DNA from: CAZLBC01 sp964557575
Lineage (GTDB): Bacteria; Planctomycetota; Phycisphaerae; SM23-33
Assembly (NCBI GenBank): GCA_964557575.1
Contig: CAZLBC010000063.1
Coordinates: 1-27,566, forward strand
Reading direction: 5' to 3'
Length of the DNA stretch: 27,566 nucleotides
Part shown: piece by piece, positions 7,136 to 14,934 of the stretch
Position numbering within the stretch: position 1 is the first letter of the stretch
How the letters are laid out: each line of letters starts with the position of its first letter
The notes under the pieces: generated by a model
Told to the model about the DNA's origin: nothing
Database searches by the model: none
What the model saw: the letters and a program-made list of their open reading frames with translations, nothing else
Position numbers and translations under genes: made by a program

Positions 7136-9135
7136 ATGAAACACATCATCAACGTTTCCTGCCGACTGCCGTCTCCCGAGGACGACATTCACAAGAAGCA
7201 AACCTCCACGGAACTCGGGTCCACGGTGGACGACGGGGAGGGGACCAGCTACGAGGTCTCGCGTATCGGGTGGACGGGCGCGCCGGCCCCCGCCGCCGGG
7301 AAGCGGGAGGTGATAGCGCGGCAACTGATGCGGGAACACCGGCACATCCCGGTCTTCCTCGAACAGGAGGAGATAGCGCACTACTACAACGGCTTCTGNN
7401 NNNNNNNNNNNNNNNNNNNNNNNNNNNNNNNNNNNNNNNNNNNNNNNNNNNNNNNNNNNNNNNNNNNNNNNNNNNNNNNNNNNNNNNNNNNNNNNNNNTC
7501 CTGTCCGGCGTGCTGGGGGCCGACCTGATCGGGTTTCAGACCTTCGGCTACCTGCGGCATTTCCGCAGCACGGTCCTGCGGCTGCTGGGGATCGAGTCGG
7601 AAATCAACCAGGTCAACCACGAGGGCTCGATCACGGAGATAGGGGTGTACCCGGTGGGGGTCAAGTGGGACCTGATAAACAGCGTCATGCAATCCGACGA
7701 CTGCCGGCGGTTCATCGACGAGTACCGGGAGAATTTCAAGGGCAAGAAGATCGTGCTGTCCGCCGACCGCCTCGATTATTCCCAGGGCATCATCAAGAAA
7801 CTGATGGCCATCGAGACGTTTCTCAAGGAGAACCCCGACCGGCGCGACCGGGTGGTCTTTATCATACTGACCATACCCACCCGGGAGGAACTGTACGAAT
7901 TCGAGCACCTCACGCACGACGTCGAGCACGCGGTGGGACGCATCAACGGGCGGTTCTCCACCATCAACAACATCCCGATCCACTTTCTCAACAAGTGGAT
8001 CTCCTTCAGCCAGCTCTGCGCGCTCTACACCATCGCCGACGCCGCGCTGGTCACCCCCCTGATGGACGGCATGAACCTGATCGCCAAGGAGTACCTGGCG
8101 TGCAAGAAGGACGACAGCGGCGTGCTGATTTTGAGCGAATTCGCCGGCGCGTCCCACGAGCTGTTCAACGCCCTGATGGTCAACCCCTATAACAACAACG
8201 AGATGACGAACGCCATCAGCCGGGCCCTGACGATGCCCGGGGAAGAAAAGCAGCGGCGGCTCCAGTCCATGCTGGAGCGTATCAAGGGCTACGATTTCCG
8301 CTACTGGGCCGCCTCCTTCACCCGGGACCTCGAACAGTCCGCCCGCGCGTTTCGCGACTCGACCCGCTCCCTGGACGCCTCGATCGTCGAAGCGTTCAGA
8401 GAACCGGGGACGGCGAAGGCACTCTTCCTGGATTACGACGGCTCGCTGCGGGAATTCGTCGACAATCCCGCCGACGCCGTCCCCTCCCGGCAGTTGCTCG
8501 ATACCTTCGGGCGATTCGACCGGCGGGACGATCTCGACGTCTACATCGTCAGCGGCCGCGACCGGGATTTCCTGGAAAAACATTTCGGCCGGTTCAACGT
8601 CACGCTCGTCGGCGAACACGGGTATTTCTTCCGGCCCGCCGGCGGTGACTGGAAAACGCTGGCCGGCGACATCGACCTGGGCTGGAAGGAGACCATACTG
8701 GACATCTTCCGGCTCTACTCCTTCTCGACCCCCGGCAGCAGCGTCGAGGAAAAGCACTCGGCGATCGTCTGGCACTACCGGCAGTCCGACCCGGAGTTCG
8801 GGGCGTGGAAGGCCGCGAGCCTGATCGGCGAACTGACCGAGACCATCTCGAACCTTCCCGTCTCCATTCACCAGGGGCAGAAGATCGTGGAAGTCAACAG
8901 CCAGCACGTCAGCAAGGGCCTGGCCGTCGCCCGCTTCATGAACGAGCACGACTACGACCTCGTTCTCTGCGCCGGCGACGACAAGACCGACGAGACGATG
9001 CTGTACTTCGACGACGACGCGGTCGTCACCGTCAAGATCGGCGACAAGGAGACGGACGCGAATTACCGCACGGCCACGCCCCAGAGTTTCAGGGACTTCC
9101 TTCGGGCCATCAACGAAACGGACGGCGCACAATGA
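7136..9135 (+). CDS. Bifunctional trehalose-6-phosphate synthase/phosphatase, interrupted by gap
   Basis: A GT20 synthase joined to a HAD phosphatase, making trehalose 6-phosphate from UDP-glucose and G6P, then trehalose. The start is ATG 7136 (MKHIINVSCRLPSP). The frame reaches the 100-N gap as HYYNGFC and resumes in a different frame after it (LSGVLGADLIGFQTF). The gap length is therefore a placeholder. Comparison with the next gene predicts about 275 missing nt and a full protein of about 724 residues. After the gap come ADRLDYSQGI, TIPTREELYEF, VGRINGRF, LMDGMNLIAKE and SEFAGASHEL. The phosphatase has intact LDYDGS, VSGRD and GDDKTDE motifs, so it should be active. Oddities: the N-terminal Gly-Gly donor loop is not visible, and the usual Lys of RLDYSKG is Gln. 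It overlaps the next gene by 4 nt (ATGA). Confidence 0.85.
7399..7498. other. Assembly gap (100 N)
   Basis: Exactly 100 unknown bases, the conventional placeholder for a gap of unknown size. Flanking reading frames disagree unless the true length is 2 modulo 3, and 100 is not. By alignment to the paralogue at 9132 the missing piece holds the acceptor-site Trp, the HDYH motif and the LHIPFP motif. Confidence 0.95.
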
Positions 9136-12002
9136 TCGGCGATGTACTGCTTATCGAACAGAAACACGAGCGGGTCGCCCGGGAACTGGCCGCCAAGGTC
9201 AACAAGCGGCAGTTCGAAAAGATCACGATCGCGATCGGCGGCGAGTCCGGGTCCGGCAAGTCGGAGATCGCCGAGACCCTCAGGAAGGTGCTCGGCACGG
9301 AAGGATACCGGGTGAAGATCCTGCACCTGGACAACTACTACAACGTCCCGCCGGCCCGCCGGAGCGAGCACCGGCACAAGCACGGCATGTCCGCCGTCGG
9401 CCTCCACGAGATCAACTGGGAGATCCTCGAAGAAAACATCAGCGCGTTCCGGGAGGGCAAGCCGACCACCCTGCCGTTCCTCGACCTGTACACCAACCAG
9501 GAAGACAAGCTGGTGACCGACTTCAAGGACATCGACGTCCTCCTGATAGAGGGCCTCTACGCGTGCAACTGCACGGCGGACATCAACGTCCTGATAGACC
9601 TGACCTACCACGAAACGAAGCAGGCCCAGATCAAGCGGAAGAAGGAAAAGGTCGACGAGTTCCGCTTCAAGGTCCTGGAAAAAGAGCACCAGGAGGTGAT
9701 GAAACTCCGGCCCCGCACCGACTACTTCGTTACCCCCAATTTCACCCTGGTCGACAATACCGACAAGTACACCCCGCTGGAGGAGGAAGACGCCGGGCGG
9801 CTGCTGCTCTGCTCGAACACCCTCCCGGTCTGCGCCCGGAAGAAGGGAACGGGGCACGAACTGGTGGATAACTTCGGCGGCGTCAGCAGCGCGATCGGCT
9901 CGATCTACGGCGCCTACGACAGCGTGTGGTTCGGCCGGTGCCCCGCCCCGGACGACTGCACGACCGCCGACAAAAACGCCATCAGGAAGAAACTGCTGAA
10001 GGAACGCGGCTGGCACCCCCTCTTTTTCAAGGACGACGACATTCTCACTGACGCGGCGGCCTTCTGCAACCACACCCTCTGGCCGCTCTTCCACTACTTC
10101 ACCGAGAGCTGCTCATTCCGGGAGGAATGGTGGGAGGCGTATAAAAAGTTCAACCGGCAGTACTACGACAAGATCGCACAATCGATCAAGCCAAACGACA
10201 CCGTGTGGATTCACGACTATCACCTGATGCTCCTGCCGCGGATGATCCGGGAACACCACCCCGACGTGACCATCGGGTTCTTCCTGCACATTCCCTTTCC
10301 GTCGTTCGAACTGTTCCGGATGCTCCCGTGGCGCGACGAGTTGCTGCGGGGCGTCCTCGGTTCGGACCTGGTGGGATTTCACATCTACGAGTACACCCGG
10401 CACTTCCAGAGCAGCGTCTTCCGCATCCTCGGGCACGAGAGCAAGATGGGGAATATCATGGTCGGCGACCACCTGGTCCACACCGATTCGTTCTCGCTGG
10501 GCGTCGACTTCAACAAGTACGCCTCGCTTCGGAAGAGCGACGAGGTCCGCAAACGGATCGACCGGCTGGCGCGGGAAACCGGCGACAGCACGGTCGTCCT
10601 TTCCATCGACCGGCTCGACTACTCGCGGGGGATCGTCAACAAGATCGACGCGATAGAGCGGTTTTTCGAGAAGAAATCGACATTCCGCGAGAAGGTCACG
10701 TTCTACATCAGGCTCTTCTCGTCGCCGGACCAGAACAACTCCTCGGCATCATTCAAGCGGACCGTCTCCCGGAAGATAGCGGCGTGCAACAAGCGGTTCG
10801 AGACCGGGGACTGGCAACCGATCGAATACCACTGCGGCCACGTGCCCCGCGAGGAGATCGTCGCGCTCTACAATATAGCGGACATCCTCCTGGTCGCCTC
10901 GAAGCGCGACGGCATGAACCTCATCAGCAAGGAGTACTTCGCCGCCCGGGACGCCGACCGCGGGATCGTCGTCCTGAGCGAGTTCGTGGGGGGCGCCCGC
11001 GAACTGTCCGAGGCCATCCTCATCAATCCCTACGACACCGAGGGGTTCGTGTCCGCCCTCGCCGCCGCGGTCACCATGCCGGACAAGAAGCAGGCCGGTT
11101 CCTTCAAGCGGATGCGGGCCCGCCTGCAGCGGAACACGGCCCTGCGGTGGTCGGTGGAATTCATGGAGGGGCTGAAGACCGTCAAGGCCCGGCAGGAGGA
11201 GATCCGGAGCCGCCGTTTCACCGAGAAGGTCAGAACGCAGATGCTCGCCGACTACCACACGGCCTCCCGGCGGCTGCTGATTCTCGACTACAACGGCACC
11301 CTGGTGCCGCTGCCGAAGGCCGGCCGCAGCAGGCCCCCCGGCAAGACGGTGCTGAACACGCTCGACGTCCTCGCCGGGAACAAGCGGAATACCGTCGTGG
11401 TGATCAGCGACAACAAGCAGGAACTCATGCAGAAGTGGTTCGCGGAGACGCCCGTCGATCTCATCGCCTCCAGCGACGCGGCCTACCGGCGGGACGACGA
11501 GTGGCGGATCATGCAGAATCTCTCGAACGAGTGGAAAGAAGATGCCCGGCCGGTGCTCGAGAAGTACACGGTCAGGACGCCGGGTTCCTACGTGGACGAA
11601 AAGAAGTACTCCCTGATCTGGCACTTCGAAAACGCGGTCAAGGAACTCGGCGAGGTACGCTCGCGCGAACTCATCGACGACCTCAAGAGCTTCACCGCCA
11701 CGGAAAACCTCCAGTTGCACGAAGGCGAGCGGCTGATCGAACTCAAGAATGCCGAGGCCTACAAGGGCAAGATGCTCCACGCCTACCTCGCGGAGACCAA
11801 CTGGGGGTTCATTTTCGCCGCCGGCGACGACTGGTCGAACGAGTACATGTTCCAGCACCTCCCCGAGCACGCCTACACCCTGCGGATCGGGTCGTCGGTG
11901 ACCAGCGCCAAGTACAGCATCAAGGAACAGGGAAGGCTCCTCGATCTCCTGCAGGCCGTTGCCAACATCAACAACGGTTCCGGAAAGGGTATCGGGGACT
12001 GA
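9132..12002 (+). CDS. Fusion: uridine-kinase-like P-loop kinase + degenerate TPS + degenerate TPP
   Basis: A 956-residue three-part protein. Residues 1-215 form a PRK/uridine-kinase-type domain: Walker A GGESGSGKS (36-44), HLDNYY with D67, INWEIL (94-99) and LLIEGLY (137-143). Residues 222-700 are a GT20 trehalose-6-phosphate synthase fold: LLLCSNTLPV, FGGVSSAIGS, NHTLWPLFHY, WIHDYHLMLLP, FFLHIPFPSF, IDRLDYSRGI and KRDGMNLISKEY. Residues 713-935 are a HAD phosphatase fold. Several key residues are changed. The N-loop Arg is Thr (SNTLP), the acceptor-site Tyr is Ala, the APTSR Arg is missing, and HAD motif DxDGT is DYNGT (D719, N721). Motif II is SDN instead of SGR, and the Mg motif is GDDWSNE. 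ATG 9132 overlaps the upstream stop, so the two are coupled. It is likely a regulatory partner of the first TPS/TPP. Whether the kinase acts on a nucleoside is unknown. Confidence 0.85.
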   Translation: MIGDVLLIEQKHERVARELAAKVNKRQFEKITIAIGGESGSGKSEIAETLRKVLGTEGYRVKILHLDNYYNVPPARRSEHRHKHGMSAVGLHEINWEILEENISAFREGKPTTLPFLDLYTNQEDKLVTDFKDIDVLLIEGLYACNCTADINVLIDLTYHETKQAQIKRKKEKVDEFRFKVLEKEHQEVMKLRPRTDYFVTPNFTLVDNTDKYTPLEEEDAGRLLLCSNTLPVCARKKGTGHELVDNFGGVSSAIGSIYGAYDSVWFGRCPAPDDCTTADKNAIRKKLLKERGWHPLFFKDDDILTDAAAFCNHTLWPLFHYFTESCSFREEWWEAYKKFNRQYYDKIAQSIKPNDTVWIHDYHLMLLPRMIREHHPDVTIGFFLHIPFPSFELFRMLPWRDELLRGVLGSDLVGFHIYEYTRHFQSSVFRILGHESKMGNIMVGDHLVHTDSFSLGVDFNKYASLRKSDEVRKRIDRLARETGDSTVVLSIDRLDYSRGIVNKIDAIERFFEKKSTFREKVTFYIRLFSSPDQNNSSASFKRTVSRKIAACNKRFETGDWQPIEYHCGHVPREEIVALYNIADILLVASKRDGMNLISKEYFAARDADRGIVVLSEFVGGARELSEAILINPYDTEGFVSALAAAVTMPDKKQAGSFKRMRARLQRNTALRWSVEFMEGLKTVKARQEEIRSRRFTEKVRTQMLADYHTASRRLLILDYNGTLVPLPKAGRSRPPGKTVLNTLDVLAGNKRNTVVVISDNKQELMQKWFAETPVDLIASSDAAYRRDDEWRIMQNLSNEWKEDARPVLEKYTVRTPGSYVDEKKYSLIWHFENAVKELGEVRSRELIDDLKSFTATENLQLHEGERLIELKNAEAYKGKMLHAYLAETNWGFIFAAGDDWSNEYMFQHLPEHAYTLRIGSSVTSAKYSIKEQGRLLDLLQAVANINNGSGKGIGD

Positions 12003-12034
12003 CGCCGCCGCTTCCGCGCACGAGGACACCCGCC

Positions 12035-12574
12035 GTGAGCGAAATCGACAACAGGCTGGTGGCACGATACCGGGGCGGGGACCGGGGCGCCGGCGCCGCC
12101 CTGTACGAACGGCACAGCCGCCGGGTCAAGGCCTACCTTCTCCGGAGCGGTTTCTCGTCCCACGACGCCGACGACCTGGCCCAGGAGGTCTTCATGAAAA
12201 CGCTCCGCTCGATCGGAACGTTCGATCCGGCCCGGGGCGGTTTCACGACCTGGCTGGGGGCGATCGCCCGGAACGCGGCCCGGAAGGCCTGGCGGCAGGT
12301 CGCGCGGCCCGGCGACTTCGACCCGCACCTGGCCGGCGAGGTCTTCGCGGCCGGCGCGGACGACGACCCGGCGGCGCGGGAGGAAGTGCGTATGCTGAAG
12401 GAATGCATCGGGCAACTGGACGAAGACCGCCGGGCGCTGGTGGATCTGCGGTACCGCGACGCCATGACGACCCGCGGCATCGCGACCGAAACCGGCATCC
12501 CGGAATCGACGGTCCGCCTCCGGCTCGACGAGGCGATGGGCCTCCTCGTCGCGTGCATGAGAAAAAAGAACTGA
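12035..12574 (+). CDS. ECF-type RNA polymerase sigma factor
   Basis: A 179-residue sigma70-family protein of the ECF type. Region 2 spans about residues 8-80 (YERHSRRVKAYLL, DADDLAQEVFMKTL, FTTWLGAIARNAARKAWRQ). Region 4 spans about 125-175 (DEDRRALVDLRYRD, GIATETGIPESTVRLRLDEAM), the -35-binding helix-turn-helix. It starts at GTG 12035 with GAGGACA upstream, 32 bp after the kinase-TPS-TPP stop, so it may be read through from the trehalose operon. It is followed by a membrane-anchored coiled-coil protein rather than a zinc-finger anti-sigma factor. The controlled genes cannot be deduced from the sequence. Confidence 0.85.
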   Translation: MSEIDNRLVARYRGGDRGAGAALYERHSRRVKAYLLRSGFSSHDADDLAQEVFMKTLRSIGTFDPARGGFTTWLGAIARNAARKAWRQVARPGDFDPHLAGEVFAAGADDDPAAREEVRMLKECIGQLDEDRRALVDLRYRDAMTTRGIATETGIPESTVRLRLDEAMGLLVACMRKKN

Positions 12575-12582
12575 TATACCCT

Positions 12583-12604
12583 GCGCCGCGCCCGGCGGCG
12601 GCGC
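12583..12604. repeat. GC-rich inverted repeat
   Basis: GCGCCGC (12583-12589) pairs with GCGGCGC (12598-12604) around an 8-nt loop, just after the sigma factor stop. There is no T tract, so a terminator is doubtful. A TATACT hexamer (12607-12612) follows, 7 nt before the next start codon, and could mark a nearly leaderless transcript. Confidence 0.3.
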
Positions 12605-12619
12605 TATATACTGGTAACC

Positions 12620-13642
12620 ATGCAGACGGACGGAAAAGACTTCGAGAAGACGGTCGAGCGGCTGACGGCCCGTCTCGGCGCGGCCGAAGCGGTGGAGAAT
12701 ACACCGCCGCCCCCGCCGGCGGCAATCCCCCCGCCCCCCCGCAGGATCCCGCGGTGGACGGCGGCCGCGGCGGCGGCCCTGCTGGCGGCCGGCGTCGGCA
12801 TCGGCTGGGTCATCTCCCCGCGAAAGGCGGACGTCGTCGAGACGAAACCGCCGGACACGACCGCCGCCGACCAACTCGCGGCGGAACTGAACACGCTGCG
12901 AAACGAGCACCGCGATAAGCGCGACCGCCTCGCGGAAAAACACGCGGGCCGCATCGAGACCCTCCGTGAAGAACACGCCGCCGCGCTGAAGGAACTGAAG
13001 CGGAAGCACGACGAACGGATCGCCGCCCTCGAGAAGGACCGCGCCGCAGCGGTCGCGGCCCTGAAGAAAAACCACGCCCGCGAAATCGGCGCGCTCGCCG
13101 ACCGCCTCACCGCGGTCGAAGACCGGGTGAAAAAAAACCGGAACGACCTCGCCGCGCGGCAGCGGCGGATCGACGCGCTCGAAGTCAAACTCGCGGCCCG
13201 CGACAAACAGTTGGCCGCAGCGAAGATCGCCGCGCGGCGGCTGGAGGAGCAGCTCGCCACGGCGCGCAAAAAGCGCGCCGCACAGCGGCGGCGGTCGGCC
13301 GCGCTCTACCTGGCGGCCACGGCCCCCTCCCTGGAGGGCGCGGCGGCCCTGCAGGCGGCGGCGCGGCACAACGACCTCCTGCGCCGCTGCGCGGCGCTCC
13401 GCGGCGCGGACGGCACGCCGGAGATGGTGCGGTTGCTGGACCGGATCGAGGCGGCCCTCACCCGGCTCGACATGCTCGACGCCGGCGACCCCGGCGCGGT
13501 CAAGTCCTTCGCGGCCACGCTCCGGAAAGACGGCCTGACGGCGCGGATCCGGCAGGTGGCCGAGATCGTGCCGGCGGGGTCCGCGCTGGATACGTTCCTG
13601 CTGGAAGCGGGGATCATCCTCGAGGAGGCCGCACATGCCTAG
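12620..13642 (+). CDS. Membrane-anchored coiled-coil protein, possible sigma-factor partner
   Basis: A 340-residue protein of unknown function. The N-terminal 30 residues are cytoplasmic-like (KDFEKTVERLTARL), followed by a proline-rich stretch (residues 28-42). One transmembrane helix (about 46-65, rich in Ala, Leu and Gly) comes next. A long charged coiled coil (about 80-235) with repeated EEHAAALKELKRKH and EKDRAAAVAALKKNH units follows. The C-terminal 100 residues are Ala/Arg-rich helices. It overlaps the downstream lipoprotein gene by 8 nt and follows the ECF sigma gene by 45 bp. The layout of a short cytoplasmic N-terminus, one membrane helix and an extracytoplasmic sensor resembles anti-sigma factors. 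No zinc-binding HxxxCxxC motif is present, so that role is only a guess. Confidence 0.6.
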   Translation: MQTDGKDFEKTVERLTARLGAAEAVENTPPPPPAAIPPPPRRIPRWTAAAAAALLAAGVGIGWVISPRKADVVETKPPDTTAADQLAAELNTLRNEHRDKRDRLAEKHAGRIETLREEHAAALKELKRKHDERIAALEKDRAAAVAALKKNHAREIGALADRLTAVEDRVKKNRNDLAARQRRIDALEVKLAARDKQLAAAKIAARRLEEQLATARKKRAAQRRRSAALYLAATAPSLEGAAALQAAARHNDLLRRCAALRGADGTPEMVRLLDRIEAALTRLDMLDAGDPGAVKSFAATLRKDGLTARIRQVAEIVPAGSALDTFLLEAGIILEEAAHA

Positions 13643-14036
13643 GTCCGCATACGGCATCCTTTTGCTGGCCGCGGCCGTCGCCGGCTGCAACACCATGCCG
13701 TGGCAGGGTTCGGCTACGAAGCAACCCGGCGCGACGCGGGACGCGGCCGCCGTCGACGATGACGACAAGGCGCACTACCGCCGGGCGGTTGACCTGGTCA
13801 TGGACCTGCGATACGCGGAGGCGGAGGGAATGCTGACCGGCCTGGTCGAGCGGTTCGCGGAGGGCGGCGCGGCCGACTACGCCGCCGGGAGCCTCTTCTG
13901 GTACGGCTACTGCGCCGAGAAGCTCGGCCGGACCGCCGACGCCCTCGACCGTTACGACCGGGTGCTTGAGCAATACCCCGGCACCCGGGCGGCCGAGCAG
14001 GCCGCCGCCAGGAAGGCGGGGATGGCCCGGCCGTGA
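13635..14036 (+). CDS. Small TPR-like lipoprotein
   Basis: A 133-residue predicted lipoprotein. The N-terminal LLLAAAVAGC is a lipobox with Cys at about residue 18. An Asp-rich linker follows (VDDDDKAHY). The remainder shows one to two tetratricopeptide-like helical pairs: YRRAVDLVMDLRYAEAEGMLTGLVERF and YCAEKLGRTADALDRYDRVLEQYPGT. It starts at ATG 13635 behind GAGGAGG and overlaps the coiled-coil gene by 8 nt, so the two products are probably made together and may interact at the envelope. No enzymatic motif is seen. Confidence 0.65.
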   Translation: MPRSAYGILLLAAAVAGCNTMPWQGSATKQPGATRDAAAVDDDDKAHYRRAVDLVMDLRYAEAEGMLTGLVERFAEGGAADYAAGSLFWYGYCAEKLGRTADALDRYDRVLEQYPGTRAAEQAAARKAGMARP

Positions 14037-14096
14037 GGGGGGGCGGAACCCGAAAACGTAACCGACACGACCGGATTATCCGGCATGTATTTTCGA

Positions 14097-14263
14097 TAGA
14101 GCTGGTTTCATAACTTGCTTTGGTAGCGAAAGCGAGGTATTTTGTCGATCTGGCAAGGAACGGAAACGACGACATATTAAGGAAATATGTCGAGTTTTCG
14201 TGACGCCGCCAGACGGCAAAAGAGCCGCTTGTAGTCCAAATTGAAGTTATGAAACCAGCTCTA
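14097..14263. mobile_element. MITE-like element with 18-bp terminal inverted repeats and TA flanks
   Basis: The left end GAGCTGGTTTCATAACTT (14099-14116) is perfectly repeated in inverted form at the right end (14244-14261). A TA dinucleotide lies outside each end (14097-14098 and 14262-14263), as expected for a duplicated TA target of the IS630/mariner or IS5 groups. The 163-bp body has no coding frame but folds further: TCTGGC (14149-14154) pairs with GCCAGA (14208-14213), and CGACATATT (14170-14178) pairs with AATATGTCG (14184-14192) around a 5-nt loop. It would be moved by a transposase encoded elsewhere. Confidence 0.75.
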
Positions 14264-14471
14264 GTATCTTGCATTGAGATATCGACGTACCGACAGGGAA
14301 ATTAAACGTATCTCTCCACCCCGGTGACGTCTTGGCCAAAACGGCCGTTATCCCGCGGCCAATACGTCCCATAGTCCCGGTTGGACGTGCCGGCAAGCTC
14401 CTTCGAAAGGCCACAGGCTACCTGCCGTTCTGAAACGGGGGGCCTCCGGGAAATCCAGACGCCGGGGCACG

Positions 14472-14724
14472 TTGTCCTCTACGCACAAGTTACTGGTGAA
14501 CGCTGTCGGCACATCGAAGAACCTGGCGATGGGTGCCGCGGTGGTCAGTAAAGATAGTATCCCGCCGCAGGGGCACGGTGTTTCCGGTGCGGTCGATGGA
14601 GACATGAACACCTACTGGGACGACCAGGACGGCGGAAAGCGCTATCACCTGCGACTTGATTTCAAAAGCACGGTAACATTCGACACGCTGACGATTGTCG
14701 GATGGGCGCATCATAATTTCTCCC
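14472..14724 (+). pseudogene. Truncated F5/8 type C (discoidin) domain fragment
   Basis: This frame encodes about 84 residues with the hallmarks of a galactose-binding-like F5/8C domain, as found attached to secreted glycosidases: SKNLAMGAAVVS, GAVDGDMNTYWDDQDGG, YHLRLDFKSTVTFDTLTIVGWAHHNF. It breaks off at about 14724, where the sequence switches abruptly to the antisense of vapC. The start is a TTG or a fused upstream frame, and no catalytic domain remains on either side. It is a relic of a larger exported carbohydrate-active protein. Confidence 0.65.
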
Positions 14725-14851
14725 CGACCCACGGCAGGCCGACCAGGTCCCCGCCCGACAGCGTTTCCTCCAGCCACGGCTTCGCCCGCGGGTGCGCCGG
14801 GCTGTCCCGGTTGATCGCGTACAGGAGCAGGTTGAGATCGATGATCTTCAT
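14711..14851 (-). pseudogene. Truncated vapC copy (46 codons)
   Basis: From an ATG at 14851 this minus-strand frame encodes the first 42 residues of the VapC toxin at 16316-16759 (DLNLLLYAINRDSPAHP...), then four foreign residues and a stop. The shared 126 bp are identical between the two loci. Only the first PIN aspartate remains, so the product cannot be an active nuclease. No antitoxin gene precedes it. Confidence 0.8.
14725..14850. repeat. 126-bp direct repeat, copy 1
   Basis: Identical at every position to 16633-16758, in the same orientation 1,908 bp away. It covers the 5' part of vapC. Confidence 0.9.
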
Positions 14852-14934
14852 TATTTTTGTCAATTCTCTGCGCAGACCGGCCGGGGGGGACTATCAACCA
14901 CCAAGAACAACACCCTTGACGCAGGAGAACGACC

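Larger units (their letters stand above)
14037..14934. other. Gene graveyard without an intact gene
   Basis: About 900 bp with no complete gene. In order it holds a 163-bp MITE-like element (14099-14261), about 210 bp of unrecognised sequence (14264-14471), a truncated F5/8C-domain coding fragment (14472-14724) and a truncated vapC copy (14711-14851). The last 80 bp form the leader of the DUF4349 lipoprotein. Base composition is visibly more AT-rich than the flanking genes. Confidence 0.7.

Noticed and set aside
7384..9132. 582-codon antisense frame spanning the gap
   Set aside because: It crosses the N run only because N cannot stop a frame, and the sense frame is a clear TPS/TPP.
10205..12034. 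Long N-terminal extension of the sigma factor frame
   Set aside because: It overlaps the kinase-TPS-TPP gene in another frame and is Arg/Pro-rich nonsense; the sigma domain begins only after GTG 12035.
12583..12604. Rho-independent terminator after the sigma gene
   Set aside because: The GC-rich hairpin has no following T tract, and the downstream gene probably belongs to the same transcript; kept only as an inverted repeat.
14348..14611. 87-codon minus-strand ORF in the graveyard
   Set aside because: It is antisense to the F5/8C fragment, shows no recognisable domain and has no ribosome site.
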